NCBI RefSeq assembly: GCF_017377505.1 | Contig: NZ_JAFREN010000004.1 | Coordinates: 124,001 to 188,000, forward strand | Direction of reading: 5' to 3' | Source of the DNA: Enterococcus sp. DIV0212c | GTDB taxonomy: Bacteria > Bacillota > Bacilli > Lactobacillales > Enterococcaceae | Length of the DNA: 64,000 nt | Shown: positions 31,476-39,529 of the stretch, piece by piece | Position numbering within the stretch: the stretch's first letter is position 1 | Layout of the letters: the number at the start of each line of letters is the position of its first letter | The notes under the pieces: generated by a model | What the model saw: the letters and a program-made list of their open reading frames with translations, nothing else | What the model was told of the DNA's origin: nothing | Database searches by the model: none | Program-made: the position numbers and the translations under genes

Positions 31476-32042
31476 CTAAATCAACCTAAAAAACTCCTGT
31501 CTTGACTCACTTGATTCCTTGAATACTCCCGATGCGAAATATGTGCTTGTCATAGAATTTCCTGATCTAATTCCTCTTGCTCTCATACATGAATGCTCTC
31601 CTTCGACACAAACAATAACATCTTCAGTATCTAAAATTTCTTTTAAAATCTCGCAAACATCCTTTCCAATTCGTTCTTGAATTTGCAATCTTTTACAAAC
31701 TAAGTCTACGATTCGAGCAATTTTAGATAGACCGATTACTTTTCCTTTTGGAATATAGCCAACACTTATATCCATATTAAACATTAATGCTAAATGGTGT
31801 TCACAATAACTAAAAGCTGGCAGTTTTTTAACTATTACAATTCCAGATTCTTCATTATCAAAACATTTATTAAACTTTTCTGCAATTTCATGGTTTGTAT
31901 ATTTAATTCCAATAAAAACTTCTTCATACATTTTTGCAACACGTCTTGGTGTCTCTTTCAACCCTGGCCGGTTTATATCTTCACCTAAAGCAACTAAAAT
32001 ATTTTTTACTGATTCTTCGATTATTTCAATTTGGTTATTCAT
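31476..32042 (-). CDS. folE: GTP cyclohydrolase I (deazaguanine pathway copy)
   Basis: GTP to 7,8-dihydroneopterin triphosphate, the first step to 7-deazaguanines (and folate). The zinc site is Cys80-Glu-His-His83 plus Cys152 (GEHSCMRARG). Substrate-site stretches are GYIPKGKVIGLSKIARIVDLV and QERIG. The length of 188 aa is usual. It is 9 bp downstream of queE. Because it sits with queD and queE, it serves preQ0-type synthesis rather than being the housekeeping folate enzyme. Confidence 0.95.
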   Translation of the reverse strand: MNNQIEIIEESVKNILVALGEDINRPGLKETPRRVAKMYEEVFIGIKYTNHEIAEKFNKCFDNEESGIVIVKKLPAFSYCEHHLALMFNMDISVGYIPKGKVIGLSKIARIVDLVCKRLQIQERIGKDVCEILKEILDTEDVIVCVEGEHSCMRARGIRSGNSMTSTYFASGVFKESSESRQEFFRLI

Positions 32043-32051
32043 TTTTGTCCC

Positions 32052-32684
32052 CTATCTAATATCCATAATTTTATGAGATTGAATGCTTAGAAGCCAGTCT
32101 ACTTTTTTATCATCTCTTTCATTTAATCTTCCCAAAACGTTTAAAGCATCAGCCCATTGAATTTTATTTTCTACCTCACATGGCGAAATATAATATTTTT
32201 GTGACTTTACTTTTTTTTCAATGAACTGGCAAAAATCAAATCCTCCTTCTACTTCGTCTATAACAATTCGAACTTCATCGGCATCAGTAACACAGTGTTT
32301 TTCATAAATGCTTTGATATAATCGTTTAGGACTAATTGCAACATAGTCAATTGAGTTAGGAATTTCTCGAATGCCATTTGATTCAATCCAAACTTTAAAA
32401 GAATTTTCTTTTAATCGATCAATAAACAAATTCAGATTTCTATGAATTGTCGGTTCACCCCCGGTAATAATAATATTTTTAGTATCTAAAAAACTTTCTA
32501 ATTTATTAAATATTTCATCAAAACTCATCAAAATAAATTCGTTATAATTAGTATCACACCAAGGACATTTTAAATTACACTGACCAAGCCTAATAAATAT
32601 TGCTTTTCGTCCAGTATTGAACCCCTCTCCTTGTATTGATTCAAAAATTTCAACAATTGGTAGCTCTTCCATTTTTTTACTCAT
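32052..32684 (-). CDS. queE: 7-carboxy-7-deazaguanine synthase (radical SAM)
   Basis: Converts 6-carboxytetrahydropterin to 7-carboxy-7-deazaguanine (CDG). The [4Fe-4S] cluster motif CX3CX2C is Cys36-Cys40-Cys43 (GQCNLKCPWCDTN). SIQGEG precedes it and IITGGEPTIH is the SAM-binding GGE motif. The chosen start at 32684 overlaps the queD stop by 8 bp and has GGTG 7-8 nt upstream. The longer in-frame version would only read through queD. Length is about 210 aa. Confidence 0.93.
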   Translation of the reverse strand: MSKKMEELPIVEIFESIQGEGFNTGRKAIFIRLGQCNLKCPWCDTNYNEFILMSFDEIFNKLESFLDTKNIIITGGEPTIHRNLNLFIDRLKENSFKVWIESNGIREIPNSIDYVAISPKRLYQSIYEKHCVTDADEVRIVIDEVEGGFDFCQFIEKKVKSQKYYISPCEVENKIQWADALNVLGRLNERDDKKVDWLLSIQSHKIMDIR

Positions 32685-33105
32685 TGTAATCACCAAAGTA
32701 GGCAGAAGAACTTGGTGTTTCAAAAACTTCAACAAATATTAAATTGGGAATTTTTCCTTTTAGTATTTTATAAATATGTTTACTTAAATTTTCCGCAGTA
32801 GTTCTTTCCTCAAAACAATAGACTTTTTGATTATTTTTAATAAGGATACTTGAAATTTCTGATTCAACTTTACTGTTCTTATCAAATATATAAGCATGAT
32901 CCATCTTAGATAAAATATTTTCATTTACAATATCCTTAATTTCTCCATAGTCCATGACCATTCCTTTTTTGGGTCCATTTTGAACAAGATCACCCTTAAT
33001 TCCCGTTTTTAATTTATAAGTATGTCCATGCAAATTTCTACATTTTCCATCGTGCCCATCAAGCATGTGTGCCATATCAAATTGAAAAATCTTTGTAATA
33101 ATCAT
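32677..33105 (-). CDS. queD: 6-carboxytetrahydropterin synthase
   Basis: Converts dihydroneopterin triphosphate to 6-carboxy-5,6,7,8-tetrahydropterin. The zinc ligands are His13, His26 and His28 (NLHGHTY). The catalytic Cys22 is in GKCRNLHG. The pterin-anchoring Glu is in VEVFETPSSS near the end. Length of 142 aa is slightly above the family norm. It lies 9 bp downstream of the SbnA-like gene and overlaps queE. Confidence 0.93.
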   Translation of the reverse strand: MIITKIFQFDMAHMLDGHDGKCRNLHGHTYKLKTGIKGDLVQNGPKKGMVMDYGEIKDIVNENILSKMDHAYIFDKNSKVESEISSILIKNNQKVYCFEERTTAENLSKHIYKILKGKIPNLIFVEVFETPSSSAYFGDYNE

Positions 33106-33114
33106 ATTACCCTC

Positions 33115-34020
33115 CTAAAGTTTATTGTAAATTGTATCCATGTATTTATATCCTCCATCAGCAAAAATACATAATATTTTTTTATTATTTATCTCAAAAT
33201 GCTTAGATAAATATTTTTTCATTCCCAAATAAACAGCTCCAGATGATCCTCCTAACACTAAAGAATATTTAGAAATTAATTCTAAACATGTTTCAATCGA
33301 TTCACTCTCATCAACAAGTTCAAAGTCACTTATGTCATCAACATTTAATATCGGAGATTTCCTATTTGATCCAATACCAGGAATAAATCTTTCTTTTGAA
33401 TAGTTACTAAAAATAACTGATCCTTCTACATCTACTGCAACAACCTTAATATTAGATTTTTGTTTTTTTAAGTAATTATTAATTCCCACGATCGTCCCAC
33501 ATGAGCTAACAGCTAAAAACACAATATCGCAATTTGAATTTATAACTTCTTTTCCAAGACTTACAGAATATGCTTCTTGCACTAATGGATTCTCATACTG
33601 ATTCATCCAATAGCTATTTGGATTATCATTAATAAATTTTTGTACTGCAGACAATCTAGCAGATAGATAGTTGTTGCATGAATCTTTTTCTGTCACTTCT
33701 ATTAAATTTGCTCCATAGGCTTTTAGAAGTTTTTTATTTGCATTCAAAATTTTGGGATCAATAACACACCAAAAATCTAACTTATTTTCTCTGCAAAAAT
33801 GTGCTAAAGCAACACCAAAATTTCCAGAAGAAGACTCTACAATTTTCGTTTCACTCGTTATTTTATTCGAAGCTAAAAGATTATTAATAACATACTGAGC
33901 TGCTCTGTCCTTAATGCTACAAGTCGGATTAAAATATTCTAATTTTCCATAAATTTGATTATCTCTTATCTTGTCAATATAAATTTCAGGAGTATTGCCA
34001 ACTAAATTACTCAGCTTCAT
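33115..34020 (-). CDS. SbnA-like PLP enzyme: O-phosphoserine + glutamate condensation
   Basis: A fold-type II PLP enzyme of the cysteine-synthase family. The PLP lysine is Lys37 in CSIKDRAAQ. The substrate loop is ESSSGNFG, close to the SbnA form and unlike the TSGNTG of CysK. The PLP-phosphate loop lies around AVSSCGTI. FIPGIGSNRKSP is also SbnA-like. SbnA makes N-(1-amino-1-carboxy-2-ethyl)-glutamate from O-phosphoserine and L-glutamate, which SbnB then splits. An SbnB-like gene two genes upstream supports the assignment over plain cysteine synthase. Confidence 0.85.
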   Translation of the reverse strand: MKLSNLVGNTPEIYIDKIRDNQIYGKLEYFNPTCSIKDRAAQYVINNLLASNKITSETKIVESSSGNFGVALAHFCRENKLDFWCVIDPKILNANKKLLKAYGANLIEVTEKDSCNNYLSARLSAVQKFINDNPNSYWMNQYENPLVQEAYSVSLGKEVINSNCDIVFLAVSSCGTIVGINNYLKKQKSNIKVVAVDVEGSVIFSNYSKERFIPGIGSNRKSPILNVDDISDFELVDESESIETCLELISKYSLVLGGSSGAVYLGMKKYLSKHFEINNKKILCIFADGGYKYMDTIYNKL

Positions 34021-34048
34021 ACTATTCCTCCGTCCTAACGGAATAAAT

Positions 34049-34684
34049 TTATTTTATTTGGAATCTTGTTGATCCCGATGAACATAAACCTTTTCTACCT
34101 TCCAATATTTCATCTAATTCTATTTTTTTAAATATCACAATAGTTTCATTGCAATTAGTTTCATCTTCGTAACACGGTATTTTATTGTAATTCCCTGATA
34201 GTAAATAGTAATTTATTAAGCTATCTACAAGTAATTGTTTTTCTCTATCATTTCGTTTCCTTACAGAATATATATAGTACCTTATATTTCTATTGATTAT
34301 TTCAAGTATAAAATCATTCTTTTCAAATCTAGAAACATAAATTTTCGAATTATTATATAGAAATTCCAGAAAATCCTCTTCATAAACTATATGATTCCAG
34401 TAAGAAAAACTAATTTGTTCTTTTTTTACAACTTCACAAATAATATGATTAGATCCCAGATTTTTTAAACAAGCAATTCTATGATGACCATCCAAAATGA
34501 TATATTTTTCATTACTTTTTTTGTATACTAAAGGTTTGCAAAGCAGTTCTTTTCTATAAGAAAGCTCTTTTTCTAAACATCTCAGTTTTCTCATATCAAG
34601 AGACTCGTGTGGATATAGGTAAACTGATTTTATTAGAACTAACTTAGTTTGTTCTATCTGATTATTGGATACTTGAGTCACCAC
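34049..34684 (-). CDS. SbnI/SerK-like ParB-fold free serine kinase (putative)
   Basis: The ParB/sulfiredoxin-like N-terminal half contains YIILDGHHRIACLK. The DGHHR motif (65-69) is the phosphate-transfer signature of free-serine kinases SerK and SbnI. Glu27 in YPHES may match their catalytic Glu. Serine kinase activity would supply the O-phosphoserine used by the SbnA-like enzyme. Its start overlaps the sbnB-like stop by 7 bp. At 211 aa it is a little shorter than SbnI. The C-terminal half is unlike anything I can name. A DNA-binding or ParB-like role is less likely in this setting. Confidence 0.7.
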   Translation of the reverse strand: MVTQVSNNQIEQTKLVLIKSVYLYPHESLDMRKLRCLEKELSYRKELLCKPLVYKKSNEKYIILDGHHRIACLKNLGSNHIICEVVKKEQISFSYWNHIVYEEDFLEFLYNNSKIYVSRFEKNDFILEIINRNIRYYIYSVRKRNDREKQLLVDSLINYYLLSGNYNKIPCYEDETNCNETIVIFKKIELDEILEGRKGLCSSGSTRFQIK

Positions 34685-35619
34685 TCTTCATTATCCTTTC
34701 CTCGGAAATATGATTCTAAATATAAATCTGCTACAGTAATATCATAAACTGCCATACCCATAGGATTAAAAAAGTAGAAGTCATGTTCATTTAATCTGGG
34801 AAAGCTAATAATTGCGTCAGCAAAAGAAATAGCATCTAATTCATTTATTCGTTTGGAAACAACCATATTCTCTATATTGGTTCCTCGGCGATTAACCTCT
34901 TCCCAGCTATCTACTATTATTATTGGTGAAATATTCTCATCGAATAGACAAAAATCTCTAAGAGAAATATTACACACTAAACTCCCTTCCTTAGGTAAAA
35001 TATCTATATATGGTTCTATTACATCAGTACATGTGATCAAAATATCTGATTTTTTTATTAGTGCCTTCATATTACTATTTTTTTCTGATAACGGTAGATT
35101 ATCTAGCGCTCTGTAATTTTTATCGTATACATTTATACTGGTTATTGAATCTTTAAACATACTAGAAATCATTTTATGATGTAATTGCCCAATCGGCCCA
35201 AACCCTATAATACCTATATTAAACAGTTTTTTATCATTGTTGTTCATGTATTCCTTAATCATCAAATAGGTTACTGCAACAGTTCTTATAGAACTCAGAT
35301 GTTCCGAATTTATTATAGCTTTCGTTTGTCCCGTTTTTATATCATTAATTATTGTTGTTGAACTTACCCTAGGTAAATTATCTTTTTTATTGTCAGGAAA
35401 ACTTGCAATCCATTTTATACCTGCTACATTAACACAACCTCCTAACCTCGCTGGCATAGCAATGATTCTATTTTTCTTATCATCAAAATCTAAATAGGGT
35501 TTGACTGGTTGTGAATAGTCTGCATTCGATAATGCTTCATTACATTTGATAATTTGATTTCCGATTAAATCCCATTCTTCTTTTATACTGGTAATTTCTT
35601 CATTTGAAATTAGTCGCAT
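34678..35619 (-). CDS. SbnB-like dehydrogenase forming L-2,3-diaminopropionate
   Basis: A member of the ornithine cyclodeaminase/mu-crystallin family, 313 aa. AGIKWIASFPDN and LSSIRTVAVT hold the substrate Lys69 and Arg112. The NAD-binding motif is GIIGFGPIGQLHH (residues 136-148). SbnB oxidatively hydrolyses the SbnA product to L-2,3-diaminopropionate and 2-oxoglutarate with NAD+. The pairing with SbnA-like and SbnI-like genes makes this reading more likely than ornithine cyclodeaminase. It lies 8 bp downstream of the racemase gene. Confidence 0.85.
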   Translation of the reverse strand: MRLISNEEITSIKEEWDLIGNQIIKCNEALSNADYSQPVKPYLDFDDKKNRIIAMPARLGGCVNVAGIKWIASFPDNKKDNLPRVSSTTIINDIKTGQTKAIINSEHLSSIRTVAVTYLMIKEYMNNNDKKLFNIGIIGFGPIGQLHHKMISSMFKDSITSINVYDKNYRALDNLPLSEKNSNMKALIKKSDILITCTDVIEPYIDILPKEGSLVCNISLRDFCLFDENISPIIIVDSWEEVNRRGTNIENMVVSKRINELDAISFADAIISFPRLNEHDFYFFNPMGMAVYDITVADLYLESYFRGKDNEEW

Positions 35620-35627
35620 TAATTAAT

Positions 35628-36686
35628 TCATCTCACTTTTCTTAATATTTGCTTACTCAATTGACAAAAAAATTCATCTTCATGAATTCCTAAGTGATTT
35701 GTTGCGTCAAATAATGTGTTATTACAAGTTTCCCCTGTTCCAATAAGAATAACTTTTTCATTTATTTGTGGTTTTTCTTCAACAAAAATCATCGTTTGAT
35801 TCATACAAACACTAGCAATTATTCCAATTTTACTCCCTACCTGAACTTTAAAATTTTTCATCCGACTTACAAATCCATCTCCATAACCTAGCGGAATATT
35901 TACAATCCATCCTTCTCTTGGACACACATATTCAGAATTATAACCAACTGCACATCCAGCTTTTATTTTTTTCAAATGAACAACTTTGGAACATAACATA
36001 GCAATTGGTCTATTTTTAAAAATTGAATTTTCTTGATACATTCCAAAGATAGCTGCCCCAATTCTATAAATATTACCTTTATCTAACTTAGAAGAAAAAC
36101 TTGAACTACTACCACTATGAAATGAATTTACTATTTCCATTGCGTTTATTAAATATTCATTAAATAACTCATTTTCATGTTCAATAATTTTTTTATTACT
36201 TGAAGAATGATGTGTATAAATTCCTTTAAACTTTATCTTTTGATCTAAAGCTATAGAAATGATTTCATCTAATTCTTTTTTTTCAGTAATCCCTATTCTT
36301 CCTAAACCAACATCAACTGCTAAATGAGCTAAGCTACATTCCTTGGGTTTAATTGATTTAAAAAAATCTAAACTTGGGATTACAAATTCAAAGTTCAATC
36401 TATGAATTATTTCTAAATCAGTGGCGATATCAATAATTCCAAGGATAATTACTGGTTTTAAAATCCCTTTTTTTCTAAGATGAACTGCTTCTTCTAAATC
36501 AGATACACAATAGCCATCTATATAATCATCATATTTTTTTAGCAAATGAAGAATATCATTACCCAAACCGTAATTATCCGATTTACAAACCACATATAAT
36601 TTCTCTGGAGATATTAATTTAGATAGCTCCTTAATATTAGATTGAACGTTTTTTTCATTTATAATTATACAATTTTTATCATTCAT
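35628..36686 (-). CDS. Alanine-racemase-family PLP enzyme
   Basis: A fold-type III enzyme of 352 aa. The PLP lysine is Lys35 in VVCKSDNYGLG (VKANAYGHG in housekeeping Alr). The second catalytic base region is VGYNSEYVCPREGW, followed by VNIPLGYGDGF. VCMNQTMIFV matches the substrate-side Met motif. The changed PLP motif and its place inside the diaminopropionate operon suggest a dedicated amino-acid racemase acting on alanine, serine or diaminopropionate, not the cell-wall enzyme. It overlaps the stop of the queC-carrier gene by 8 bp. Confidence 0.82.
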   Translation of the reverse strand: MNDKNCIIINEKNVQSNIKELSKLISPEKLYVVCKSDNYGLGNDILHLLKKYDDYIDGYCVSDLEEAVHLRKKGILKPVIILGIIDIATDLEIIHRLNFEFVIPSLDFFKSIKPKECSLAHLAVDVGLGRIGITEKKELDEIISIALDQKIKFKGIYTHHSSSNKKIIEHENELFNEYLINAMEIVNSFHSGSSSSFSSKLDKGNIYRIGAAIFGMYQENSIFKNRPIAMLCSKVVHLKKIKAGCAVGYNSEYVCPREGWIVNIPLGYGDGFVSRMKNFKVQVGSKIGIIASVCMNQTMIFVEEKPQINEKVILIGTGETCNNTLFDATNHLGIHEDEFFCQLSKQILRKVR

Positions 36687-38052
36687 TAATTAATCTCACC
36701 TTATTAATCAATAGACCTATTTCTATTGGATTTTTATAGTTAAAATCAATCAAATATTCACCATCTATTTCAATGTCATATACATCTTCCAACAATGTTA
36801 TAAGATGTATTGCCATTAACGAATCAAATCCGAATTCTTCAAGTGGTTTAGAGGCATAGGAAGATAAATCGTAATTTTCTTCACTTTCTTTTATTTTTTT
36901 TATTAAATCTAAGATTAAATCAACATGCTCCATATCTTGTTCTACTTTATTTGTAATTTCTAAATATGCAGTTTGCATTGGGTCTACTAGATGATTTTGT
37001 TTAAATGCTTCTTCTCTTACCTTACAATCATTACAATTTCCGCATTGAATAAGTGTTTTATCACCTATCGATTTATTATGACATGTCCATGTCTGACTAA
37101 AGTCAACGTTTAAGTCGTGCCCCAACTGTACTACTTCTGTTTTCCCTCCGAATTTAAAAAGAATTGGTAAAACAGAAATATGATTGTAGTGTTGTGTCAA
37201 CTTAAGTAAATTATTCCAAATATTATAATACAGTGGATTGTTATCAGGCGAATTTACATCGTCTAAATGACTTCCGGTAATTATGTGCGTAATATCTTTA
37301 TCTTCTGAGTATGCATAATTTAAAGAGTATGCTATGAATAAAGAATTTCTAAAAGGAACATATTCATCTTTTTTATTTTTTAGAGTGATCTTCTTGTTTG
37401 ATAAGAGACCCGTAGAAAATTTAATATGATTAAAAAAAAGTTTTAACTCTTTATCAAAAGTTATATCAGCAACATCAATATTTCGTGAAACACATTGTTT
37501 TTTTACACACAATTTCTCTTCTTTAATATTATTCTGTCCATAATCATAAAAAATATATTGTTGCTTTATTTTCTCTTTTTCTAAATAAGCCGATGCAACC
37601 GTACAATCTAATCCCCCACTATAAATATTCAAAGCCGATTTAATATTTAAATTTGATAATATTTCATTTAAATAGTTTGCATTGAATTTATATTCCCTGA
37701 AATAATTATCGCTTTCAGAGAACCTTACGTTTATCTTTTTTAATGTTCCAGCATGTGCTAACCTTTTTAATGCATGTAAAAAACCACTTACATTGTCTGT
37801 TTGTTGAGCGATATACGCAATATTAACTGGGATAATAATTTCATCAGCATCATATGCTTCAGCGATAGCAATACTCAAACAATATTCAAGGATAAAATCA
37901 TTTTTGATTTTATTGCGTAATTCACTACTTAATTCAAAATACAAATCTGTTTTTGTTGTCTCTTCAAAACTATAGGAGCTATCAACAAGATTTTTATTTT
38001 CTTCAACTAAGGAAATATTTGCTGAGACCGGAATATACATTAATTTCTTCAT
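36679..38052 (-). CDS. QueC-like ATP pyrophosphatase fused to a C-terminal carrier domain
   Basis: First gene of the 12-gene operon, 457 aa from the ATG at 38052 (GAGG 6 nt upstream; an earlier in-frame ATG at 38088 has none). Residues 1-140 are an N-terminal extension absent from ordinary QueC. The PP-loop is SGGLDC (145-150), then YVPFRNSLF and GSHLDDVNSPD. The zinc site is Cys324, Cys337, Cys340, Cys343. Residues about 385-457 form an acyl/peptidyl carrier: GFDSLMAIHL with Ser411 for phosphopantetheine. QueC adenylates CDG and adds ammonia twice to give preQ0. Here the carrier suggests that a tethered amine may be used. Confidence 0.88.
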   Translation of the reverse strand: MKKLMYIPVSANISLVEENKNLVDSSYSFEETTKTDLYFELSSELRNKIKNDFILEYCLSIAIAEAYDADEIIIPVNIAYIAQQTDNVSGFLHALKRLAHAGTLKKINVRFSESDNYFREYKFNANYLNEILSNLNIKSALNIYSGGLDCTVASAYLEKEKIKQQYIFYDYGQNNIKEEKLCVKKQCVSRNIDVADITFDKELKLFFNHIKFSTGLLSNKKITLKNKKDEYVPFRNSLFIAYSLNYAYSEDKDITHIITGSHLDDVNSPDNNPLYYNIWNNLLKLTQHYNHISVLPILFKFGGKTEVVQLGHDLNVDFSQTWTCHNKSIGDKTLIQCGNCNDCKVREEAFKQNHLVDPMQTAYLEITNKVEQDMEHVDLILDLIKKIKESEENYDLSSYASKPLEEFGFDSLMAIHLITLLEDVYDIEIDGEYLIDFNYKNPIEIGLLINKVRLINE

Positions 38053-38123
38053 AAAGTACCTCACTTTTAGTATTAATAACTTATTCAATTAGATCAATTC
38101 AAAAATTAACTATTTTTATTTCC

Positions 38124-38150
38124 CTAATTGATCACTAAATCACAAATCAT
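38124..38150 (-). CDS. Possible 8-residue leader peptide upstream of the operon
   Basis: ATG ATT TGT GAT TTA GTG ATC AAT TAG is preceded by AAGGGGATGGTG. It would be the first translated frame of the queC-carrier operon leader. It may be chance. No attenuator hairpin with a T-run is obvious between it and 38052. Confidence 0.2.
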   Translation of the reverse strand: MICDLVIN

Positions 38151-38274
38151 TACATCACCATCCCCTTTTGTCCATTTTTTTAACATACTTTTATGTCTGA
38201 TAAGAACATCATCAATAAAACACGTAGTTAAAATAATTTTCAAATATTAAAAAACATCCATTATCTTTTGTAAC

Positions 38275-38327
38275 TTTAGTTGTCCTTTTAAAAATATATT
38301 GACAACTAAAAGGATTAATTGTATTTT
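38275..38327 (+). promoter_or_regulatory. Promoter with overlapping inverted-repeat operator in the divergent region
   Basis: TTGACA (38299-38304), 17-bp spacer, TATTTT (38322-38327) drive the + strand BtrH-like gene. A perfect 10-bp inverted repeat (tttagttgtc 38275-38284, gacaactaaa 38301-38310; 16-bp gap) overlaps the -35. It lies about 225 bp upstream of the leftward operon start. It is a likely operator for a regulator not encoded in the cluster. I could not fix the leftward promoter. Confidence 0.6.
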
Positions 38328-38381
38328 ATGTTATAAGAGTAACATTATTTTTTTACTAAAACAACATTAGAAGGTGATAAA

Positions 38382-39446
38382 TTGAAAAAAATACTTCCAT
38401 TTGAACATTTAACTTCAAACTTTTCTCCACCGTTAACAACTGTTCTTTCTATACTAAGTACTCGTAAAGAAACTAAGCCATGGTTGGTTAATAATCTTTT
38501 GAATATCGTTATTTCTCAGGAAAATAGCGAAGAATCTTTAAATGATTTTTTTAGAACCTCTGAATTTTTCGACTGTCAACCACTCTTGGAGTATAGATTC
38601 CCATATGCAATTATTGACACTTTAGACTATTCTTTATCAGAGATTATAGCTTTTTTACTCACTAAGAATTATTACGTCTATGGAATGTTTAACAGAAAAC
38701 ATTTTTCTGCTCTTAAAAATGATAATAGTATACATAACATGTTATTCTACGGTGTAAATGAGTTAGAAAATACTTTCTATTTTTGTGATTTTTCACCCTT
38801 AGATACGGTCATCGGTGCTCAATTAAAGCATTTTGAATGTAGCGCTTCGGAATTGGATTTAGCTATTAATGATTTTAATATCCGATCAAAAACAAGTAAT
38901 TATAAACGCAATGAAGATTCAATCATTGCGCTAAAACCTCGTGAAGTGATTAATTGTGAGTTTTCACTGACAGATCTCAAGCAATCCATTAATCTTTTTC
39001 TAGAAAGTAAAAATCTCTACTCTTTACAAATCGGCAAACCAATTCAAACACAATACAAATTCATTCCATTTTCAGAAAAAGATTCTTATATTTTTGGTAT
39101 CAATTGCTACGATAATATTTCAAAGTTTGTATTGGAAGACAAAATAGATAATCTAAAACAATTAGCTTTACTACGAGAATATGCTGCATTTTGGGATATA
39201 AGGATTGATATTTTAAACGAGTTAGGTATTTTTCCAGATCAATCTATTTTTTTAAAACTAAAACAAACCATACAAATAATCTCTAGAGATTCTAACATCT
39301 GTGTTTTATCTTATCTCAAACTAAAGCTCTCAAAAAATTACTCTATTGACAAAAAGAAACATCAACTTGAAAAAATTGCCTGTTCCGTTATTCAACAAAA
39401 AGTCAACATGTTACTCTTACTTGATACACTTTCACAAAATATTTAA
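38382..39446 (+). CDS. BtrH-like protein 1 (putative aminoacyl/acyl transferase), 354 aa
   Basis: TTG start with AAGGTGATAAA just upstream. The N-terminal half has the pattern of BtrH N-terminal and C39-like proteins: a strand series ending in NYYVYGMFNRKHF, then IHNMLFYGVNELENTFYFCDF (His, then Asp about 18 later). The C-terminal half is helical (about residues 240-350). In butirosin synthesis BtrH moves an acyl group from a carrier protein to the aminoglycoside. Here the carrier would be the one on the QueC-like protein. I see no conserved catalytic Cys with certainty. It is divergent from the operon and distantly similar to the protein at 39918-41000. Confidence 0.5.
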   Translation: MKKILPFEHLTSNFSPPLTTVLSILSTRKETKPWLVNNLLNIVISQENSEESLNDFFRTSEFFDCQPLLEYRFPYAIIDTLDYSLSEIIAFLLTKNYYVYGMFNRKHFSALKNDNSIHNMLFYGVNELENTFYFCDFSPLDTVIGAQLKHFECSASELDLAINDFNIRSKTSNYKRNEDSIIALKPREVINCEFSLTDLKQSINLFLESKNLYSLQIGKPIQTQYKFIPFSEKDSYIFGINCYDNISKFVLEDKIDNLKQLALLREYAAFWDIRIDILNELGIFPDQSIFLKLKQTIQIISRDSNICVLSYLKLKLSKNYSIDKKKHQLEKIACSVIQQKVNMLLLLDTLSQNI

Positions 39447-39529
39447 TATATAATTACTTTCTTCCATTTTCTTAATCGAAATCAGGAAAAAATCAATGTA
39501 TTCTATATTTTTTCCTGATTTTACTATAT

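Noticed and set aside
34049..34684. ParB-like partition or DNA-binding protein
   Set aside because: No helix-turn-helix or CTPase partner and no ParA. The DGHHR motif and the overlap with the sbnB-like gene fit SbnI/SerK better.
33115..35619. Staphyloferrin B or other siderophore locus
   Set aside because: Only the diaminopropionate genes are shared. There are no NIS synthetases, decarboxylase or siderophore uptake genes.
31476..38052. Queuosine (tRNA) biosynthesis operon
   Set aside because: folE, queD, queE and queC-like genes are present, but queF, tgt, queA and queG/H are not, and the QueC protein is fused to a carrier among amino-acid and tailoring genes.
31476..38052. dpd-type DNA modification or Qat defence system
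   Set aside because: No DpdA-like transglycosylase, restriction genes, QatA, QatB or QatD-like partners are seen. The adenylation, carbamoylation and export genes point to a small molecule.
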